This document shows, piece after piece, positions 20,346-29,895 of a stretch of 64,000 nt of DNA (positions within the stretch are counted from its first letter, which is position 1; each line of letters opens with the position of its first letter). Both the position numbers and the translations under genes were made by a program. Source of the DNA: Actinomycetota bacterium (GTDB taxonomy: Bacteria; Actinomycetota; Actinomycetes; Nanopelagicales; Nanopelagicaceae); contig WLJX01000004.1 of NCBI GenBank assembly GCA_009701575.1, positions 23,693 through 87,692 on the forward strand, read 5' to 3'. The notes under the pieces are model-generated. The model did not search any database and had not been told where the DNA came from. It worked only from the letters and a program-made list of their open reading frames with translations.

Positions 20346-21431
20346 TTAATTAATGCGGAGTCCTGAATTTGCATCAAATAGGTGAACCGCAGCTGGAATT
20401 GCATTAACTGAGATTGTTGCACCTGGCTTTGGTGGATTCTTTGGATCCCAACGAACAATTACTTGTGCGCCTTCATCAGTTTCTTGTGCAAACTTAATGC
20501 TCTTATCTACTGGCTTACCGTAGATGAAAGCATCTGAACCAAGCTCTTCAACAACTTCAACTTGAACATCGAAGCCACCTGAAGTAGCAGGAACAAAACC
20601 TTCTGGGCGGACACCAACTGTTACAACTGCACCAGCACTTGCTGGAACATCAACAGCGAAGCCACCAAGTTGTGCTTTGCCACCCGAAACTGGAACTGTC
20701 AGCAAGTTCATTGCTGGAGAACCAATAAATCCGGCAACGAAAGCATTTGCTGGACGATCATAAAGATTGCGAGGTGTATCAACTTGCTGAAGCAGACCAT
20801 CTTTAAGAACTGCTACGCGATCTCCCATTGTCATTGCCTCTACTTGATCGTGTGTCACATAAACTGTTGTGATTCCAAGACGACGTTGTAGTGCGGCAAT
20901 TTGAGTACGAGTTGCAACACGAAGCTTTGCATCCAAGTTTGATAGCGGTTCATCCATCAAGAACACTTGTGGCTCACGAACAATTGCGCGACCCATTGCT
21001 ACGCGTTGACGCTGTCCGCCAGATAGCGCCTTTGGCTTACGGTCTAAATAATCTTCAAGATCAAGAAGCTTTGCTGCTTCCTTAACGCGACGATCGCGTT
21101 CTGCTTTATCTATGCCAGCAATCTTTAGTGCGAAGCCCATGTTTTCGGCTACGGACATATGTGGATAGAGCGCGTATGACTGGAACACCATTGCAATATC
21201 GCGATCTTTTGGTGCAACGTGAGTTACATCTTTATCGCCAATGCGGATTGAACCAGTATCAACTTCTTCTAGGCCGGCAAGCATGCGGAGTGATGTTGAT
21301 TTTCCGCAACCTGATGGGCCAACTAGAACAAGGAATTCACCATCATTGATAGTTAGACTTAACTTATCTACTGCAGGCTTGGTGGTGCCTGGATAAACGC
21401 GAGATGCATTTTCAAATACGACTGATGCCAT
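20346..21431 (-). CDS. msiK: sugar ABC transporter ATPase, MsiK/UgpC/MalK type
   Basis: A 361-residue ATPase of the CUT1 carbohydrate importer class. Walker A is GPSGCGKST, followed by the Q-loop VFQSYALYPHM. The signature is LSGGQRQRVAMGRAI, then Walker B FLMDEPLSNLDAKLR and the H-loop VYVTHDQVEAMTMGD. The C-terminal 130 residues are the TOBE/regulatory domain (TVGVRPEG). It stands alone without permeases, like MsiK of Streptomyces, which powers several sugar importers encoded elsewhere. The gene has an AAAGGAG Shine-Dalgarno 10 bases from the ATG and a long leader with three hairpins. Confidence 0.92.
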   Translation of the reverse strand: MASVVFENASRVYPGTTKPAVDKLSLTINDGEFLVLVGPSGCGKSTSLRMLAGLEEVDTGSIRIGDKDVTHVAPKDRDIAMVFQSYALYPHMSVAENMGFALKIAGIDKAERDRRVKEAAKLLDLEDYLDRKPKALSGGQRQRVAMGRAIVREPQVFLMDEPLSNLDAKLRVATRTQIAALQRRLGITTVYVTHDQVEAMTMGDRVAVLKDGLLQQVDTPRNLYDRPANAFVAGFIGSPAMNLLTVPVSGGKAQLGGFAVDVPASAGAVVTVGVRPEGFVPATSGGFDVQVEVVEELGSDAFIYGKPVDKSIKFAQETDEGAQVIVRWDPKNPPKPGATISVNAIPAAVHLFDANSGLRIN

Positions 21432-21511
21432 CTTTTTACTTCTCCTTTTCCGGGCAGGTACGTGCCCGACGATCCTTTGGATAAAGGCTTTGCTACCGCT
21501 CGGTTGAGCGT
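21432..21511 (-). ncRNA. structured 5' leader of the msiK-like gene (candidate msiK RNA motif)
   Basis: Read on the minus strand, the leader has three successive hairpins. These are CGCTC-AACC-GAGCG (21510-21497), CCTTT-ATCC-AAAGG (21487-21474) and CGGGCA-CGTACC-TGCCCG (21468-21451). The ribosome site AAAGGAG (21448-21442) follows. An msiK RNA motif of unknown function is known upstream of msiK genes in Actinobacteria; position and gene match, sequence match is untested. Confidence 0.5.
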
Positions 21512-21516
21512 GGGCA

Positions 21517-21523
21517 TAGGTTA
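21517..21523. promoter_or_regulatory. shared, back-to-back -10 element (TAGGTTA)
   Basis: TAGGTT on the plus strand (21517-21522) and TAACCT on the minus strand (21523-21518) occupy the same seven bases. Plus-strand transcription would start near 21529, just before the corC-like Shine-Dalgarno. Minus-strand transcription would start near 21511, just before the msiK leader hairpins. Confidence 0.45.
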
Positions 21524-21532
21524 CGCGTCGGA

Positions 21533-21562
21533 GGCGATATGCGCCACCCGCATAGCATCGCC
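21533..21562 (+). promoter_or_regulatory. hairpin over the start codon of the CorC-like gene
   Basis: GGCGAT plus ATGCG (21533-21543) pairs with CGCAT plus ATCGCC (21549-21553 and 21557-21562), giving 11 base pairs with a 3-base bulge. The ATG at 21539 lies inside the 5' arm and the GGAGG ribosome site (21530-21534) overlaps its base, so folding would hide the start. Confidence 0.4.
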
Positions 21563-22900
21563 TACCGAGCCAAAGAAGTTACCCTTACGCCTGTGACCAT
21601 CCACATCCTGCGCGATATCGGCCTGGTGCTCCTCTTTATTGCGGTAGCTGGATTCTTTGTCGCAGCTGAAATTGCCCTGATCTCGTTGCGGGATTCCCAG
21701 ATCCGCCAACTTGAGGGAACGAGCAAGCGCGGCGATCGCGTAGTTCAATTAACGAAAAATCCAAACCGGTTCTTAGCCGCAGCTCAAGTTGGAATTACCT
21801 TCTTAGGATTTTTATCAGCAGCTCTAGGTTCCGAGCGCCTTGGTAAATATGTAGCACCAATCTTTGAGGATTGGGGCTTATCAAGAACTGTTAGTGAAAC
21901 CCTTGCACTCGTTTCAATAACAATTGTAATTGCATATATCTCTCTGGTTTTTGGCGAACTTGTCCCAAAGCGACTTGCACTTTACCGAACTGAAATAATT
22001 GCGCTCGCAGCAGCTCCAACAATTGATTTGATGGCGAAAATATTCCGTCCAGTTATTTGGTTGCTTTCAAAATCTACTGATGCAATTACAAAACTATTTG
22101 GTCTTAGCTCAAAAGAGATTCGCAGCGAAATATCTGAAGCCGAACTAGTTGACTTGGTTTCTGGACATACGGCGCTAAGTGAAGAAGAGCGCGAAATTGT
22201 AGAAGAAGTATTTGCTGCCGGCGATCTGCAATTACATGAAATTATGGTGCCGAGAACTGAAGTAGATTTCATGGATGTCGGCTTAACAATTAGTGATGCA
22301 ATAACCGTTGCCGTTGAACGCTCACATTCGAGATATCCAGTTACTAGGGGTAGCACAGATGAAGTCATCGGTTTCCTTCACGTACGAGATTTACTAAATC
22401 CAAAAGTTAATTCATCGGCAGGTGAAACTATTCTTGACTTAGTTCGACCTGTGTTAAATCTTCCGGGAACCAAAGGGGTGTTACCAGCACTTGCGGAAAT
22501 GCGCGGTAAGCGAAGTCATATTGCAGTAGTTTTGGATGAGTATGGCGGAACTGACGGAATAGTTACGCTGGAAGACCTTGTCGAGTGCCTAATCGGTGAC
22601 ATTCAAGATGAATACGATGAAGATGATTTAGAAGTAACACCACAAGCACGAACTGGGGATTTTGAAGTTGATGGCTTAATTTCACTCGAAGATCTTTACG
22701 ATCAGACTGGAATCGTTATCCCAGAGGGGCCATATGAAACTGCTGGTGGCTTTGTAATGCATCATTTAGGGCGTATTCCCCAGCTCCATGATGTGATAAA
22801 TATTGCGAAGGTTCGCATAACTGTTTTAACTCTTGAAGGAAAACGGGCAGGTCAATTACTGATATCAAGAGATGAATGGAAAGATAGCCCTCATGAATAA
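21539..22900 (+). CDS. CNNM/CorC (HlyC)-family membrane protein
   Basis: A 453-residue protein. An N-terminal DUF21 membrane domain (about 25-210; hydrophobic helices and the [17 protein letters not shown] motif) is followed by a CBS pair (about 235-350; [24 protein letters not shown]). A CorC_HlyC transporter-associated domain ends the chain (about 365-450). Bacterial relatives are Mg2+/Na+ transporters or Mg efflux factors regulated by ATP-Mg at the CBS pair. The chosen ATG has a GGAGG site 4 bases upstream. A GTG at 21593 would remove 18 poorly conserved residues and cannot be excluded. Its end overlaps trpS. Confidence 0.88.
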   Translation: MRHPHSIAYRAKEVTLTPVTIHILRDIGLVLLFIAVAGFFVAAEIALISLRDSQIRQLEGTSKRGDRVVQLTKNPNRFLAAAQVGITFLGFLSAALGSERLGKYVAPIFEDWGLSRTVSETLALVSITIVIAYISLVFGELVPKRLALYRTEIIALAAAPTIDLMAKIFRPVIWLLSKSTDAITKLFGLSSKEIRSEISEAELVDLVSGHTALSEEEREIVEEVFAAGDLQLHEIMVPRTEVDFMDVGLTISDAITVAVERSHSRYPVTRGSTDEVIGFLHVRDLLNPKVNSSAGETILDLVRPVLNLPGTKGVLPALAEMRGKRSHIAVVLDEYGGTDGIVTLEDLVECLIGDIQDEYDEDDLEVTPQARTGDFEVDGLISLEDLYDQTGIVIPEGPYETAGGFVMHHLGRIPQLHDVINIAKVRITVLTLEGKRAGQLLISRDEWKDSPHE

Positions 22901-23906
22901 CGGAGTTAAAGAACGTGTTTTGTCGGGCATTCAACCGACTCACGACTCCTTTCATCTTGGAAATTATTTAGGCGCAATTAAGCAGTGGGTAGATCTTCAA
23001 AGTTCAAATGATGCGTTCTATTGCGTAGTTGATCTGCATGCACTGACTATTGAAACAAAGCCAGAGGATTTAAAACGTCGCACTCTTGCTTCAGTTGCCC
23101 AATTGATTGCGCTAGGACTTGATCCTGAAAAATGTACGCTCTTCATTCAATCTCATGTTCCTGCGCATAATCAATTAGCCTGGGTTTTGGAATGTCTAAC
23201 TGGATTCGGTGAAGCCAGTCGAATGACGCAATTTAAAGATAAATCTCAAAAAGCTGGATCAGATCGGACCGTGGTTGGACTCTTTACATATCCAATCCTG
23301 CAGGCCGCAGACATCTTGTTGTATCAGGCAAATAAAGTCCCAGTAGGTGAAGATCAGCGTCAGCATATTGAATTAACACGAGATCTTGGACAACGATTCA
23401 ACTCAAAATTTGGTGAAACATTCACAATTCCCGAAGGCTATATTCTAAAAGCTGGAGCAAAGATTAATGATTTACAAGAACCAACGGCGAAGATGAGTAA
23501 ATCAAGTTCAGCTAGTTCTGGAGTTATTGAACTCATGGATAGTCCAGAAATAAACACTAAGAAGATTAAGAGCGCAGTTACAGATACTGGTCGTGAAGTA
23601 ACTTTTGATGAGAAAGAAAAGCCTGGTATTTCAAACTTATTAACTATTTATAGCGCACTAACTGGTAAAAATATTGATGAGTCACAGCAAGATTTTGAAG
23701 GAAAAGGCTATGGAGATTTCAAGGGAGCCGTAGCGGATGTAGTGGTCGATTACCTAAAGCCAGTTAGAGATAAGGCGAATAAACTTCTTCAAGATGAAAC
23801 TCACCTAAATAAGCTTCTCGCAATCGGTGCTGAAAAGGCTAACGCAGTTGCATCTAAAACTTTAAAAGATACTTACAACGCCCTAGGGCTTATCTCTCGT
23901 GGCTAA
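22893..23906 (+). CDS. trpS: tryptophanyl-tRNA synthetase
   Basis: A 337-residue class I synthetase that charges tRNA-Trp. [18 protein letters not shown] carries the HIGH-like motif, DLHALT is the tryptophan-pocket motif, and AKMSKSS is the KMSKS loop. I prefer ATG 22893, with GGAAAG 8 bases upstream and 8 bases of overlap with the previous gene, over ATG 22872. The sequence [20 protein letters not shown] then begins at the usual place. The stop overlaps the next gene by 8 bases. Confidence 0.94.
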   Translation: MNNGVKERVLSGIQPTHDSFHLGNYLGAIKQWVDLQSSNDAFYCVVDLHALTIETKPEDLKRRTLASVAQLIALGLDPEKCTLFIQSHVPAHNQLAWVLECLTGFGEASRMTQFKDKSQKAGSDRTVVGLFTYPILQAADILLYQANKVPVGEDQRQHIELTRDLGQRFNSKFGETFTIPEGYILKAGAKINDLQEPTAKMSKSSSASSGVIELMDSPEINTKKIKSAVTDTGREVTFDEKEKPGISNLLTIYSALTGKNIDESQQDFEGKGYGDFKGAVADVVVDYLKPVRDKANKLLQDETHLNKLLAIGAEKANAVASKTLKDTYNALGLISRG

Positions 23907-24906
23907 ACGTTTCTTAGTCTTTCTAGCTTTAGTTGCACTCTCGCCATTAATTGCAGTACCTGCCAAAGCAGCACCAGCAAAGGTAAAAATTGGAATTGTT
24001 TACGAAGTCGGTGGTCGCGGGGATAAATCTTATGATGATGCTGTAGCAATCGGAGTAGATGCTGCTAAGAAGAAATTTGGCCTATCTGATTTCGACGTTC
24101 GCGAATTGGTAACCACCGGAATAGATTTTGATCGAGAGAACCGCATTGAATTCTTAGTCAAGGCTAAGTACGACTTAGTAATAGGAGTCGGACCATTCTT
24201 TGATGAAGCAATGAACTTTATGTCCGAAAAATATCCTGAATCCGAATTCGCAATAGTTGGAAGTTCTGGCGTCGAATCCTTAAATGTTAGTTGTATGGCA
24301 TTCGCCCTTGATCAAAGCGCATATTTAGCTGGGGTTATGGCAGCCTTGAATTCCAAGTCAGGGAAGATTGGCTACTTGGGGGACAGCGATAACCCAAAAA
24401 ACGGTTTGATGCTTCGTAATTTTCAGGCCGGCGCAAACTATGGGCTGTCAAAGGTAAAGGTAATTGCACGAGATCCTATTTCTAGCGCAGCGAGCGATGT
24501 TTCGGAGCTCTCCAACCAAGGCGTAGATGTGTTCTTCTCTACCTGGTCACGGGATGGAAGCGTCCTAAATTCAATTACCAAATTAAGTAAAGGTAAGAAA
24601 GTAATTAAGTTAATTGGAGTGCGACCAGATCAGTATTTCCTAGCAAGTAAAGCGGCACAAAAGCATTTGATTGGTTATGTAAATCAAAGATATGACAGCG
24701 CAGTGATTGATCTATTCGAGGCCGCTATCTCTGGAGTTTCGATTACTGAAGAAGTAGATGCGAAAAACGGCGTATTTGGTCGCACTTTCAACCTACAAAA
24801 TAGGGGAATTGATCTTGTCGCAACAACGGCAAATCAGGCATCAAAGAGCGCAGTATCAAGGGCAAAGAGCGCACTTGTTGCAAAGAAAATTAAGGTTGTT
24901 AAATAA
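23899..24906 (+). CDS. BMP-family (Med/PnrA) substrate-binding protein
   Basis: A 335-residue exported binding protein of the basic membrane protein family, whose members bind nucleosides or act as ABC importer receptors. Residues 1-25 form a signal peptide ending VPAKA, without a lipobox cysteine. Family features include [29 protein letters not shown] and [11 protein letters not shown], with [11 protein letters not shown] late in the chain. The start is GTG at 23899 overlapping trpS. The partner permease and ATPase are not adjacent. The absence of a lipid anchor is unusual for a Gram-positive binding protein. Confidence 0.82.
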   Translation: MAKRFLVFLALVALSPLIAVPAKAAPAKVKIGIVYEVGGRGDKSYDDAVAIGVDAAKKKFGLSDFDVRELVTTGIDFDRENRIEFLVKAKYDLVIGVGPFFDEAMNFMSEKYPESEFAIVGSSGVESLNVSCMAFALDQSAYLAGVMAALNSKSGKIGYLGDSDNPKNGLMLRNFQAGANYGLSKVKVIARDPISSAASDVSELSNQGVDVFFSTWSRDGSVLNSITKLSKGKKVIKLIGVRPDQYFLASKAAQKHLIGYVNQRYDSAVIDLFEAAISGVSITEEVDAKNGVFGRTFNLQNRGIDLVATTANQASKSAVSRAKSALVAKKIKVVK

Positions 24907-24908
24907 CA

Positions 24909-25748
24909 TTAGATTCCGATTGGGTGCCAAATTGTTTTGATTTCCATAAAATTGGTCATTCGCTTAGTAGATTGCAATTCGCTAAATGAGTAAATTCGCT
25001 TAAGGTTTTCAGCGCCTAGCTCTTTAAGCTCAGAAAATTCGCTCTTGCTAACACCTGTTGCATCAATTCCATCAATATCCATATGGGAACCAGCCCAAGA
25101 TATAAATTGATCGAATTTTCCGGTTAGAACGTTTACTACGCCGGCAGGTACATCACTAGTAGAAATGCACTCCGCCAAAGTTATTGCGCATAGTGGGTTC
25201 TTCTCATTTGCAATCAAGATTGCAGTATTACCGCTGGCAATAATTGGGGCCAGGCTTGCAACAAGATTTAACAATGAAGGCTTTGCATCAGCAAAAATTG
25301 CAACAACGCCAAGGCTCTCTGGGATTGAGAAGTTGTAGTACGGACCAGATACTGGGTTAGTAGATCCCGAAATTGAATCAATCTTGTCGCACCAACCTGC
25401 ATACCAAACCCAGGTATCGATTGCGCTCTGCACTTGAGCTTTCGCAGCGGTAGGTGTTGCTCCCTCTTGCGTAACAATTTCAGCAACAAACTGATCAATT
25501 CGCCCCTGCATTATTTCAGCAACGCGATAAAGAACCTGTCCTCGGTTGAATGCAGTAGCGCTAGACCAACCATGATGGGCAGTTCTGGCCGCCACAACTG
25601 ATTCGCGCAAATCTTTTCTTGACCCAAGGCATGGATTCGCTAGAAATTTACCTTTGGCATCTTTAACTTCATAAACTCGACCAGATTCACTTCGTGGAAA
25701 ACTTCCATTGATGAATAACTTATAAGTCTTCATTACATCTATGCGCAT
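24909..25748 (-). CDS. half-length aldehyde dehydrogenase homologue (no catalytic cysteine)
   Basis: A 279-residue protein matching only the N-terminal coenzyme-binding half of aldehyde dehydrogenases (about 480-500 residues). FINGSFPRSESGR, the Rossmann region GVVAIFADAKPSLLNLV and PAGVVNVLTG align with its full-length neighbour. The catalytic glutamate motif ELGGK and the cysteine segment have no counterpart. The chain ends in an apparently deliberate tail MEIKTIWHPIGI. Reading frame and codon use are intact, so this looks like a functional pseudo-enzyme or partner rather than decay. It lies one base after the full ALDH gene in the deoC operon. ATG 25733 is an alternative start. Confidence 0.75.
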   Translation of the reverse strand: MRIDVMKTYKLFINGSFPRSESGRVYEVKDAKGKFLANPCLGSRKDLRESVVAARTAHHGWSSATAFNRGQVLYRVAEIMQGRIDQFVAEIVTQEGATPTAAKAQVQSAIDTWVWYAGWCDKIDSISGSTNPVSGPYYNFSIPESLGVVAIFADAKPSLLNLVASLAPIIASGNTAILIANEKNPLCAITLAECISTSDVPAGVVNVLTGKFDQFISWAGSHMDIDGIDATGVSKSEFSELKELGAENLKRIYSFSELQSTKRMTNFMEIKTIWHPIGI

Positions 25749-25749
25749 T

Positions 25750-27192
25750 TTAGTATTGGCCCTTCAAGTAACCGGATAGACCATGTCTTCCACCCTCACG
25801 TCCCCAACCGGATTCTTTATAACCTCCGAATGGGCTTGCTGGATCAAATTTATTAAAGGTATTTGCCCAAATTACGCCGGCACGTAACCGCTTTGCCGTC
25901 CAAAGAATTCGAGAACCTTTATCGCTCCAAACACCGGCAGATAACCCGAAAGGCGTGTTATTCGCTTTATCAATTGCTTCTTGTGGAGTTCGGAATGTTA
26001 GGACAGATAGAACTGGTCCAAAGATTTCTTCACGTGCGATTCGATGCGACTGTGATACTCCCGTAAAAATAGTTGGGGCATACCAGAAGCCTGATGATGG
26101 GAGAGTGCAGTTTGGACTCCATCGCATTGCACCTTCGATATCCCCAGAATCTGCGAGATCCTTAATACGACTAAGTTGAGCAGCGCTATTGATAGCACCT
26201 AGATCGGTATTTTTATCCATTGGATTTCCGATCCGAATTAAATTCATCCGGTTCTTCAGCTTCTCTAAAACCTCATCTTGAACGTTCTCTTGAATTAATA
26301 ACCTTGAGCCGGCACAACATACGTGACCTTGATTAAAGAAGATTCCGTTAACTATTCCCTCAACAGCTTCATCAATCGGAGCGTCCTCGAAGACAATATT
26401 TGCGCCTTTGCCACCGAGTTCTAGCGTTGCACTCTTCTTAGTTCCGGCAATCGCTTTTGCAATTGCTTTACCAACACCAGTCGATCCAGTAAATGCGACC
26501 TTATCTACATCGGGATGGTTCACTAAATGTGAACCGGTAGCGCCATCACCAGTAATAATATTTACAACGCCCGCTGGCAACCCAGCTTGTTGGCAAACTT
26601 CGGCAAATAGGAGCGCAGTTAGTGGCGTAGTTTCTGCAGGTTTTAAGACAACAGTATTTCCAGTTGCAAGTGCTGGTGCAATTTTCCAGGCAAGCATTAG
26701 CATTGGGAAATTCCAAGGAATTATTTGTGCCGCAACTCCATATGGTTTCGGATTTGAACCATGACCGGCATATGAAAGTTTGTCGGCCCAACCGGCGTGA
26801 TAGAAGAAGTGTGCAGCCGCGAGTGGAATATCAGTATCTCGGGTCTCACGAATTGGCTTTCCATTATCTAAAGTTTCAAGAACAGCGAATTCACGGCTTC
26901 TTTCCTGCAAGATCCTGGCAATTCTAAATAGATACTTTCCGCGCTCTTCTGGTGGCATCTTTGACCAGACCTTAGTAAAAGCGTTGCGTGCGGCAGTTAC
27001 AGCAAGATTTACATCAGCAAGTTCGGCATATGCAATTTTTGCTAGGACTTCTTCAGTTGCTGGATTAATAGTGGTGAAAACCTTGCCACCCTTTGGTGCT
27101 ATGAATTTTCCATTAATGAACAAGCCATATTGGCTCTTAATGTCAACGAGCGCAGCAGATTCTGGTGCTGGGGCATATTCGAACTTATTCAT
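25750..27192 (-). CDS. NAD(P)-dependent aldehyde dehydrogenase
   Basis: A full-length 480-residue ALDH. IPWNFPML, the nucleotide-binding GSTGVG, the catalytic glutamate ELGGKGANIVF and the nucleophile segment NQGHVCCAGSR are all present, as is EEIFGPVLSV near the C-terminus. It lies between deoC and a half-length ALDH homologue. The simplest role is oxidation of the acetaldehyde released by DeoC to acetate. The substrate is inferred from context only. Confidence 0.92.
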   Translation of the reverse strand: MNKFEYAPAPESAALVDIKSQYGLFINGKFIAPKGGKVFTTINPATEEVLAKIAYAELADVNLAVTAARNAFTKVWSKMPPEERGKYLFRIARILQERSREFAVLETLDNGKPIRETRDTDIPLAAAHFFYHAGWADKLSYAGHGSNPKPYGVAAQIIPWNFPMLMLAWKIAPALATGNTVVLKPAETTPLTALLFAEVCQQAGLPAGVVNIITGDGATGSHLVNHPDVDKVAFTGSTGVGKAIAKAIAGTKKSATLELGGKGANIVFEDAPIDEAVEGIVNGIFFNQGHVCCAGSRLLIQENVQDEVLEKLKNRMNLIRIGNPMDKNTDLGAINSAAQLSRIKDLADSGDIEGAMRWSPNCTLPSSGFWYAPTIFTGVSQSHRIAREEIFGPVLSVLTFRTPQEAIDKANNTPFGLSAGVWSDKGSRILWTAKRLRAGVIWANTFNKFDPASPFGGYKESGWGREGGRHGLSGYLKGQY

Positions 27193-27208
27193 CTCTGATT
27201 CACTCTCT

Positions 27209-28156
27209 TTAATCTAGCGTCACATAGTTTGGACTAGCGTAATACCCATCACGCATCTTCATTCGCTGCATAAGCAGATCATTTAGAAGCGCACTTGCAC
27301 CAATTCGAAATAGTGATGGATCAAGCCATTCTGGGCCTGCTATCTCGTTTACTAAAACAAGTTGTTTCATGGCATCTTTAGTATTTCGAATTCCGCCTGC
27401 GGGCTTAACTCCGATTCGAACCCCAGTCATCTTATGAAAATCTCGGACTGCCTCGAGCATTACGTAGACGACAGGAGCGGTCGCAGCAGGCGAAACTTTT
27501 CCAGTACTTGTCTTAATAAAATCTCCACCAGCCAGCATTGCAAGATATGAGGCTTTGCGAACGTTATCTAAAGTAACAAGCTCGCCAGTTTCTAGAATAA
27601 CTTTAAGGTGAACGTCTTTGCCGCAAATTTCTTTTATGGTCTTTATCTCATCAAAAACTAAACCAAGATTGCCGGCTAAGAAAGCGCCACGATCAATGAC
27701 CATGTCAATCTCACTCGCACCATTTGCGATTGCATCTTTAGTATCTTGAATCTTTACTTCCATACTCGCACGACCTGAAGGAAATGCAGTTGTTACAGCA
27801 GCAACAGGAATGTTTTTGCCCCCACCATTATCAAGCGCTTCTCTCGCAATTTTCACCATATCGTTGTAGACACAGATTGCTCCGACAGATGGAATTGATA
27901 AATCAGTTGGATCTGGATAAACACCCTTTGCGCAGAGCGCCTTAACTTTTCCTGGAGTATCTGCGCCTTCTAAAGTAGTTAAGTCCACCATTCGGATAGC
28001 AAGATCAATTGCCCAATTCTTACTTGAGGTCTTGATGCTTCGGGTGGCTAACATTTCAACCCGGGCACTTGCTCCCACTGCATCAACAGGAGCCAGGGTC
28101 TTTAGGAACTTCTTAAGCGAAGCTTCGCTGTTATCTGCGAGTAGCGTTGAATTCAC
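27209..28156 (-). CDS. deoC: deoxyribose-phosphate aldolase
   Basis: A 315-residue class I aldolase splitting 2-deoxyribose-5-phosphate into glyceraldehyde-3-phosphate and acetaldehyde. The Schiff-base lysine is in GGDFIKTSTGK; EIDMVIDRGAF, LKVILETGEL and GVKPAGGIR are the other family motifs. The N-terminal extension makes it longer than E. coli DeoC, as in other actinobacteria. It leads an operon with two ALDH-family genes. The GTG start follows a TAGATT box by 6 bases (leaderless). Confidence 0.95.
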   Translation of the reverse strand: MNSTLLADNSEASLKKFLKTLAPVDAVGASARVEMLATRSIKTSSKNWAIDLAIRMVDLTTLEGADTPGKVKALCAKGVYPDPTDLSIPSVGAICVYNDMVKIAREALDNGGGKNIPVAAVTTAFPSGRASMEVKIQDTKDAIANGASEIDMVIDRGAFLAGNLGLVFDEIKTIKEICGKDVHLKVILETGELVTLDNVRKASYLAMLAGGDFIKTSTGKVSPAATAPVVYVMLEAVRDFHKMTGVRIGVKPAGGIRNTKDAMKQLVLVNEIAGPEWLDPSLFRIGASALLNDLLMQRMKMRDGYYASPNYVTLD

Positions 28157-28162
28157 ACCGCA

Positions 28163-28168
28163 AATCTA
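28163..28168 (-). promoter_or_regulatory. -10 box of leaderless deoC
   Basis: Minus-strand TAGATT followed by TGCGGT (6 bases) and the GTG at 28156, in the 23-base gap after accA. Confidence 0.5.
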
Positions 28169-28179
28169 GCACTTAAGAG

Positions 28180-29895
28180 TTAGTCCTCGATGAGACATAA
28201 GGTCGCACCGCTAGCAACGGTTTGACCAACATTCACATGCAACTTAGAAATTGTTCCTGCCTTATGAGCAATTAGTGGCTGCTCCATCTTCATCGCTTCT
28301 AAAACAACTATTAAATCGCCAACTTCAACTCGATCGCCATTGCCCTTAACAACTTTAACGACCGTTCCCTGCATCGGGCTTTCCAGAGAGTCTCCAGCAA
28401 GAGCGGTAATTGCATTGCTCTTAACGCGATGTCGCTTCTGAATTGGTTCTGGGGTGTGGAGAAGGACTTCAAAGCGGTGGCCATCAACTTCAGCAATAAT
28501 TTTCTGTGATGCCGCCTTTGAATCAGCCGTTCCTTGCTTAAATGAAAATGGTGGAATCTCATTCTTAAACTCATTTTCAATATAACTTGTATATACCTTG
28601 AAATCTTTAGTGAAATTTGGATCTTCAACAATTGCACGGTGGAATGGAAGAGCTGTTGCTAGGCCACCGATATCAAATTCTCTAAGTGCGCGGCGGGCTC
28701 GATCAATTGCTTCTTCACGAGTCGAACCAGTGACGATCAACTTTGCAAGGAGTGAATCAAAGTGTGAACCAATTGTGTGGCCATGGTCGAAGCCAGCATC
28801 AATTCGAACTCCCGGACCTGATGGAACTTCCCACTTAGTAATTGTTCCAAGTGATGGAAGAAATCCTTTTCCTGGATCTTCGCCATTGATTCTAAATTCA
28901 ATACTGTGTCCACGAATTATGGGATCGACTGGATTAATAGTTTGACCATCAGCAATTCTAAATTGTTCACGAACTAGATCAAGGCCAGTGACTTCTTCGC
29001 TTACTGGGTGTTCAACTTGAAGTCTGGTATTAACTTCCAAGAACGAAATCGTGCCATCAGAACCAATTAAGAACTCGCAAGTACCGGCGCCTATATAGCC
29101 AGCCTCTTTCATGATCGCCTTACTTGATGAATAAAGTTGGTCAATCTGGGCCTGTGTTAAGAATGGTGCAGGAGCCTCTTCAACTAACTTCTGGTGGCGA
29201 CGTTGCAACGAACAATCACGAGTACTTACAACAATCGCATTTCCTTTAGCATCAATCAAAACTTGAGTTTCAACATGTCGTGGCTTATCTAGATAGCGCT
29301 CGACGAAACATTCACCGCGGCCAAAACCGGTAATAGCTTCACGAACGGCTGATGCAAAGAGTTCTGGAATTTCCTCGATTGTGTGTGCAACTTTTAAGCC
29401 ACGTCCACCACCACCGTGTGCCGCCTTGATTGCAACCGGCAGGCCATGTTCTTTGGCAAATGCAACAATCTCTTCAGGTGTATCAACTGGGTCGGTGGTT
29501 CCTGCAACTAATGGGGCGCCAACTTTGGCCGCAATCTTTCGGGCCGAAACTTTATCGCCAAGCAATCTAATTGCATTTGGTGGGGGTCCTATCCAAATTA
29601 AACCTGCTGCAATAACACGGTCAGCAAAATCTGCATTCTCTGAAAGAAATCCATATCCAGGATGAACGGCATCGGCTCCAGATTTCTTTGCAATCTCAAT
29701 TATCTTATTCTGATCTAAATAAGTTTCGGCTGCAGACAAGCCTTGTAGGGCATAGGCCTCATCAGCGGTTGCAACATGTAGTGATGTTCGATCTTCGTCA
29801 GAGTAAATGGCGATTGATCTAATTCCATGGTCACGTGCAGCTCGAGCCACGCGTACTGCGATTTCACCACGGTTCGCGATTAGTACTGCTTTCAT
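28180..29895 (-). CDS. accA: acyl-CoA carboxylase alpha subunit (biotin carboxylase + BCCP)
   Basis: A 571-residue fusion. The biotin carboxylase domain (1-450) has [22 protein letters not shown], the ATP-grasp loop [10 protein letters not shown] and the catalytic [14 protein letters not shown]. The biotinyl carrier domain (about 500-571) has EAMKMEQ with the biotinylated lysine. It carboxylates biotin for the AccB/AccE carboxyltransferase, giving malonyl- or methylmalonyl-CoA. It is the last gene of accB-accE-maf-accA and overlaps maf by 4 bases. The ligase BirA is encoded divergently. Confidence 0.95.
   Translation of the reverse strand: MKAVLIANRGEIAVRVARAARDHGIRSIAIYSDEDRTSLHVATADEAYALQGLSAAETYLDQNKIIEIAKKSGADAVHPGYGFLSENADFADRVIAAGLIWIGPPPNAIRLLGDKVSARKIAAKVGAPLVAGTTDPVDTPEEIVAFAKEHGLPVAIKAAHGGGGRGLKVAHTIEEIPELFASAVREAITGFGRGECFVERYLDKPRHVETQVLIDAKGNAIVVSTRDCSLQRRHQKLVEEAPAPFLTQAQIDQLYSSSKAIMKEAGYIGAGTCEFLIGSDGTISFLEVNTRLQVEHPVSEEVTGLDLVREQFRIADGQTINPVDPIIRGHSIEFRINGEDPGKGFLPSLGTITKWEVPSGPGVRIDAGFDHGHTIGSHFDSLLAKLIVTGSTREEAIDRARRALREFDIGGLATALPFHRAIVEDPNFTKDFKVYTSYIENEFKNEIPPFSFKQGTADSKAASQKIIAEVDGHRFEVLLHTPEPIQKRHRVKSNAITALAGDSLESPMQGTVVKVVKGNGDRVEVGDLIVVLEAMKMEQPLIAHKAGTISKLHVNVGQTVASGATLCLIED

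Noticed and set aside
21488..21575. Plus-strand three-way-junction riboswitch upstream of the CorC-like gene
   Set aside because: Possible outer pairing CTTTG..GCTCGGT with ACCGAGC..CAAAG exists, but the likely start site near 21529 lies inside it, so the 5' half would not be transcribed. The minus-strand leader explains these bases better.
21593..21595. GTG as start of the CorC-like gene
   Set aside because: Its nearest purine-rich stretch (AAGAAG) is too far upstream, whereas ATG 21539 has GGAGG. Kept only as an alternative.
24909..25748. Interpretation of the half ALDH as a pseudogene
   Set aside because: No frameshift or internal stop and no downstream remnant of the missing half: the opposite gene begins its stop 2 bases away. 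Listed as a finding instead.
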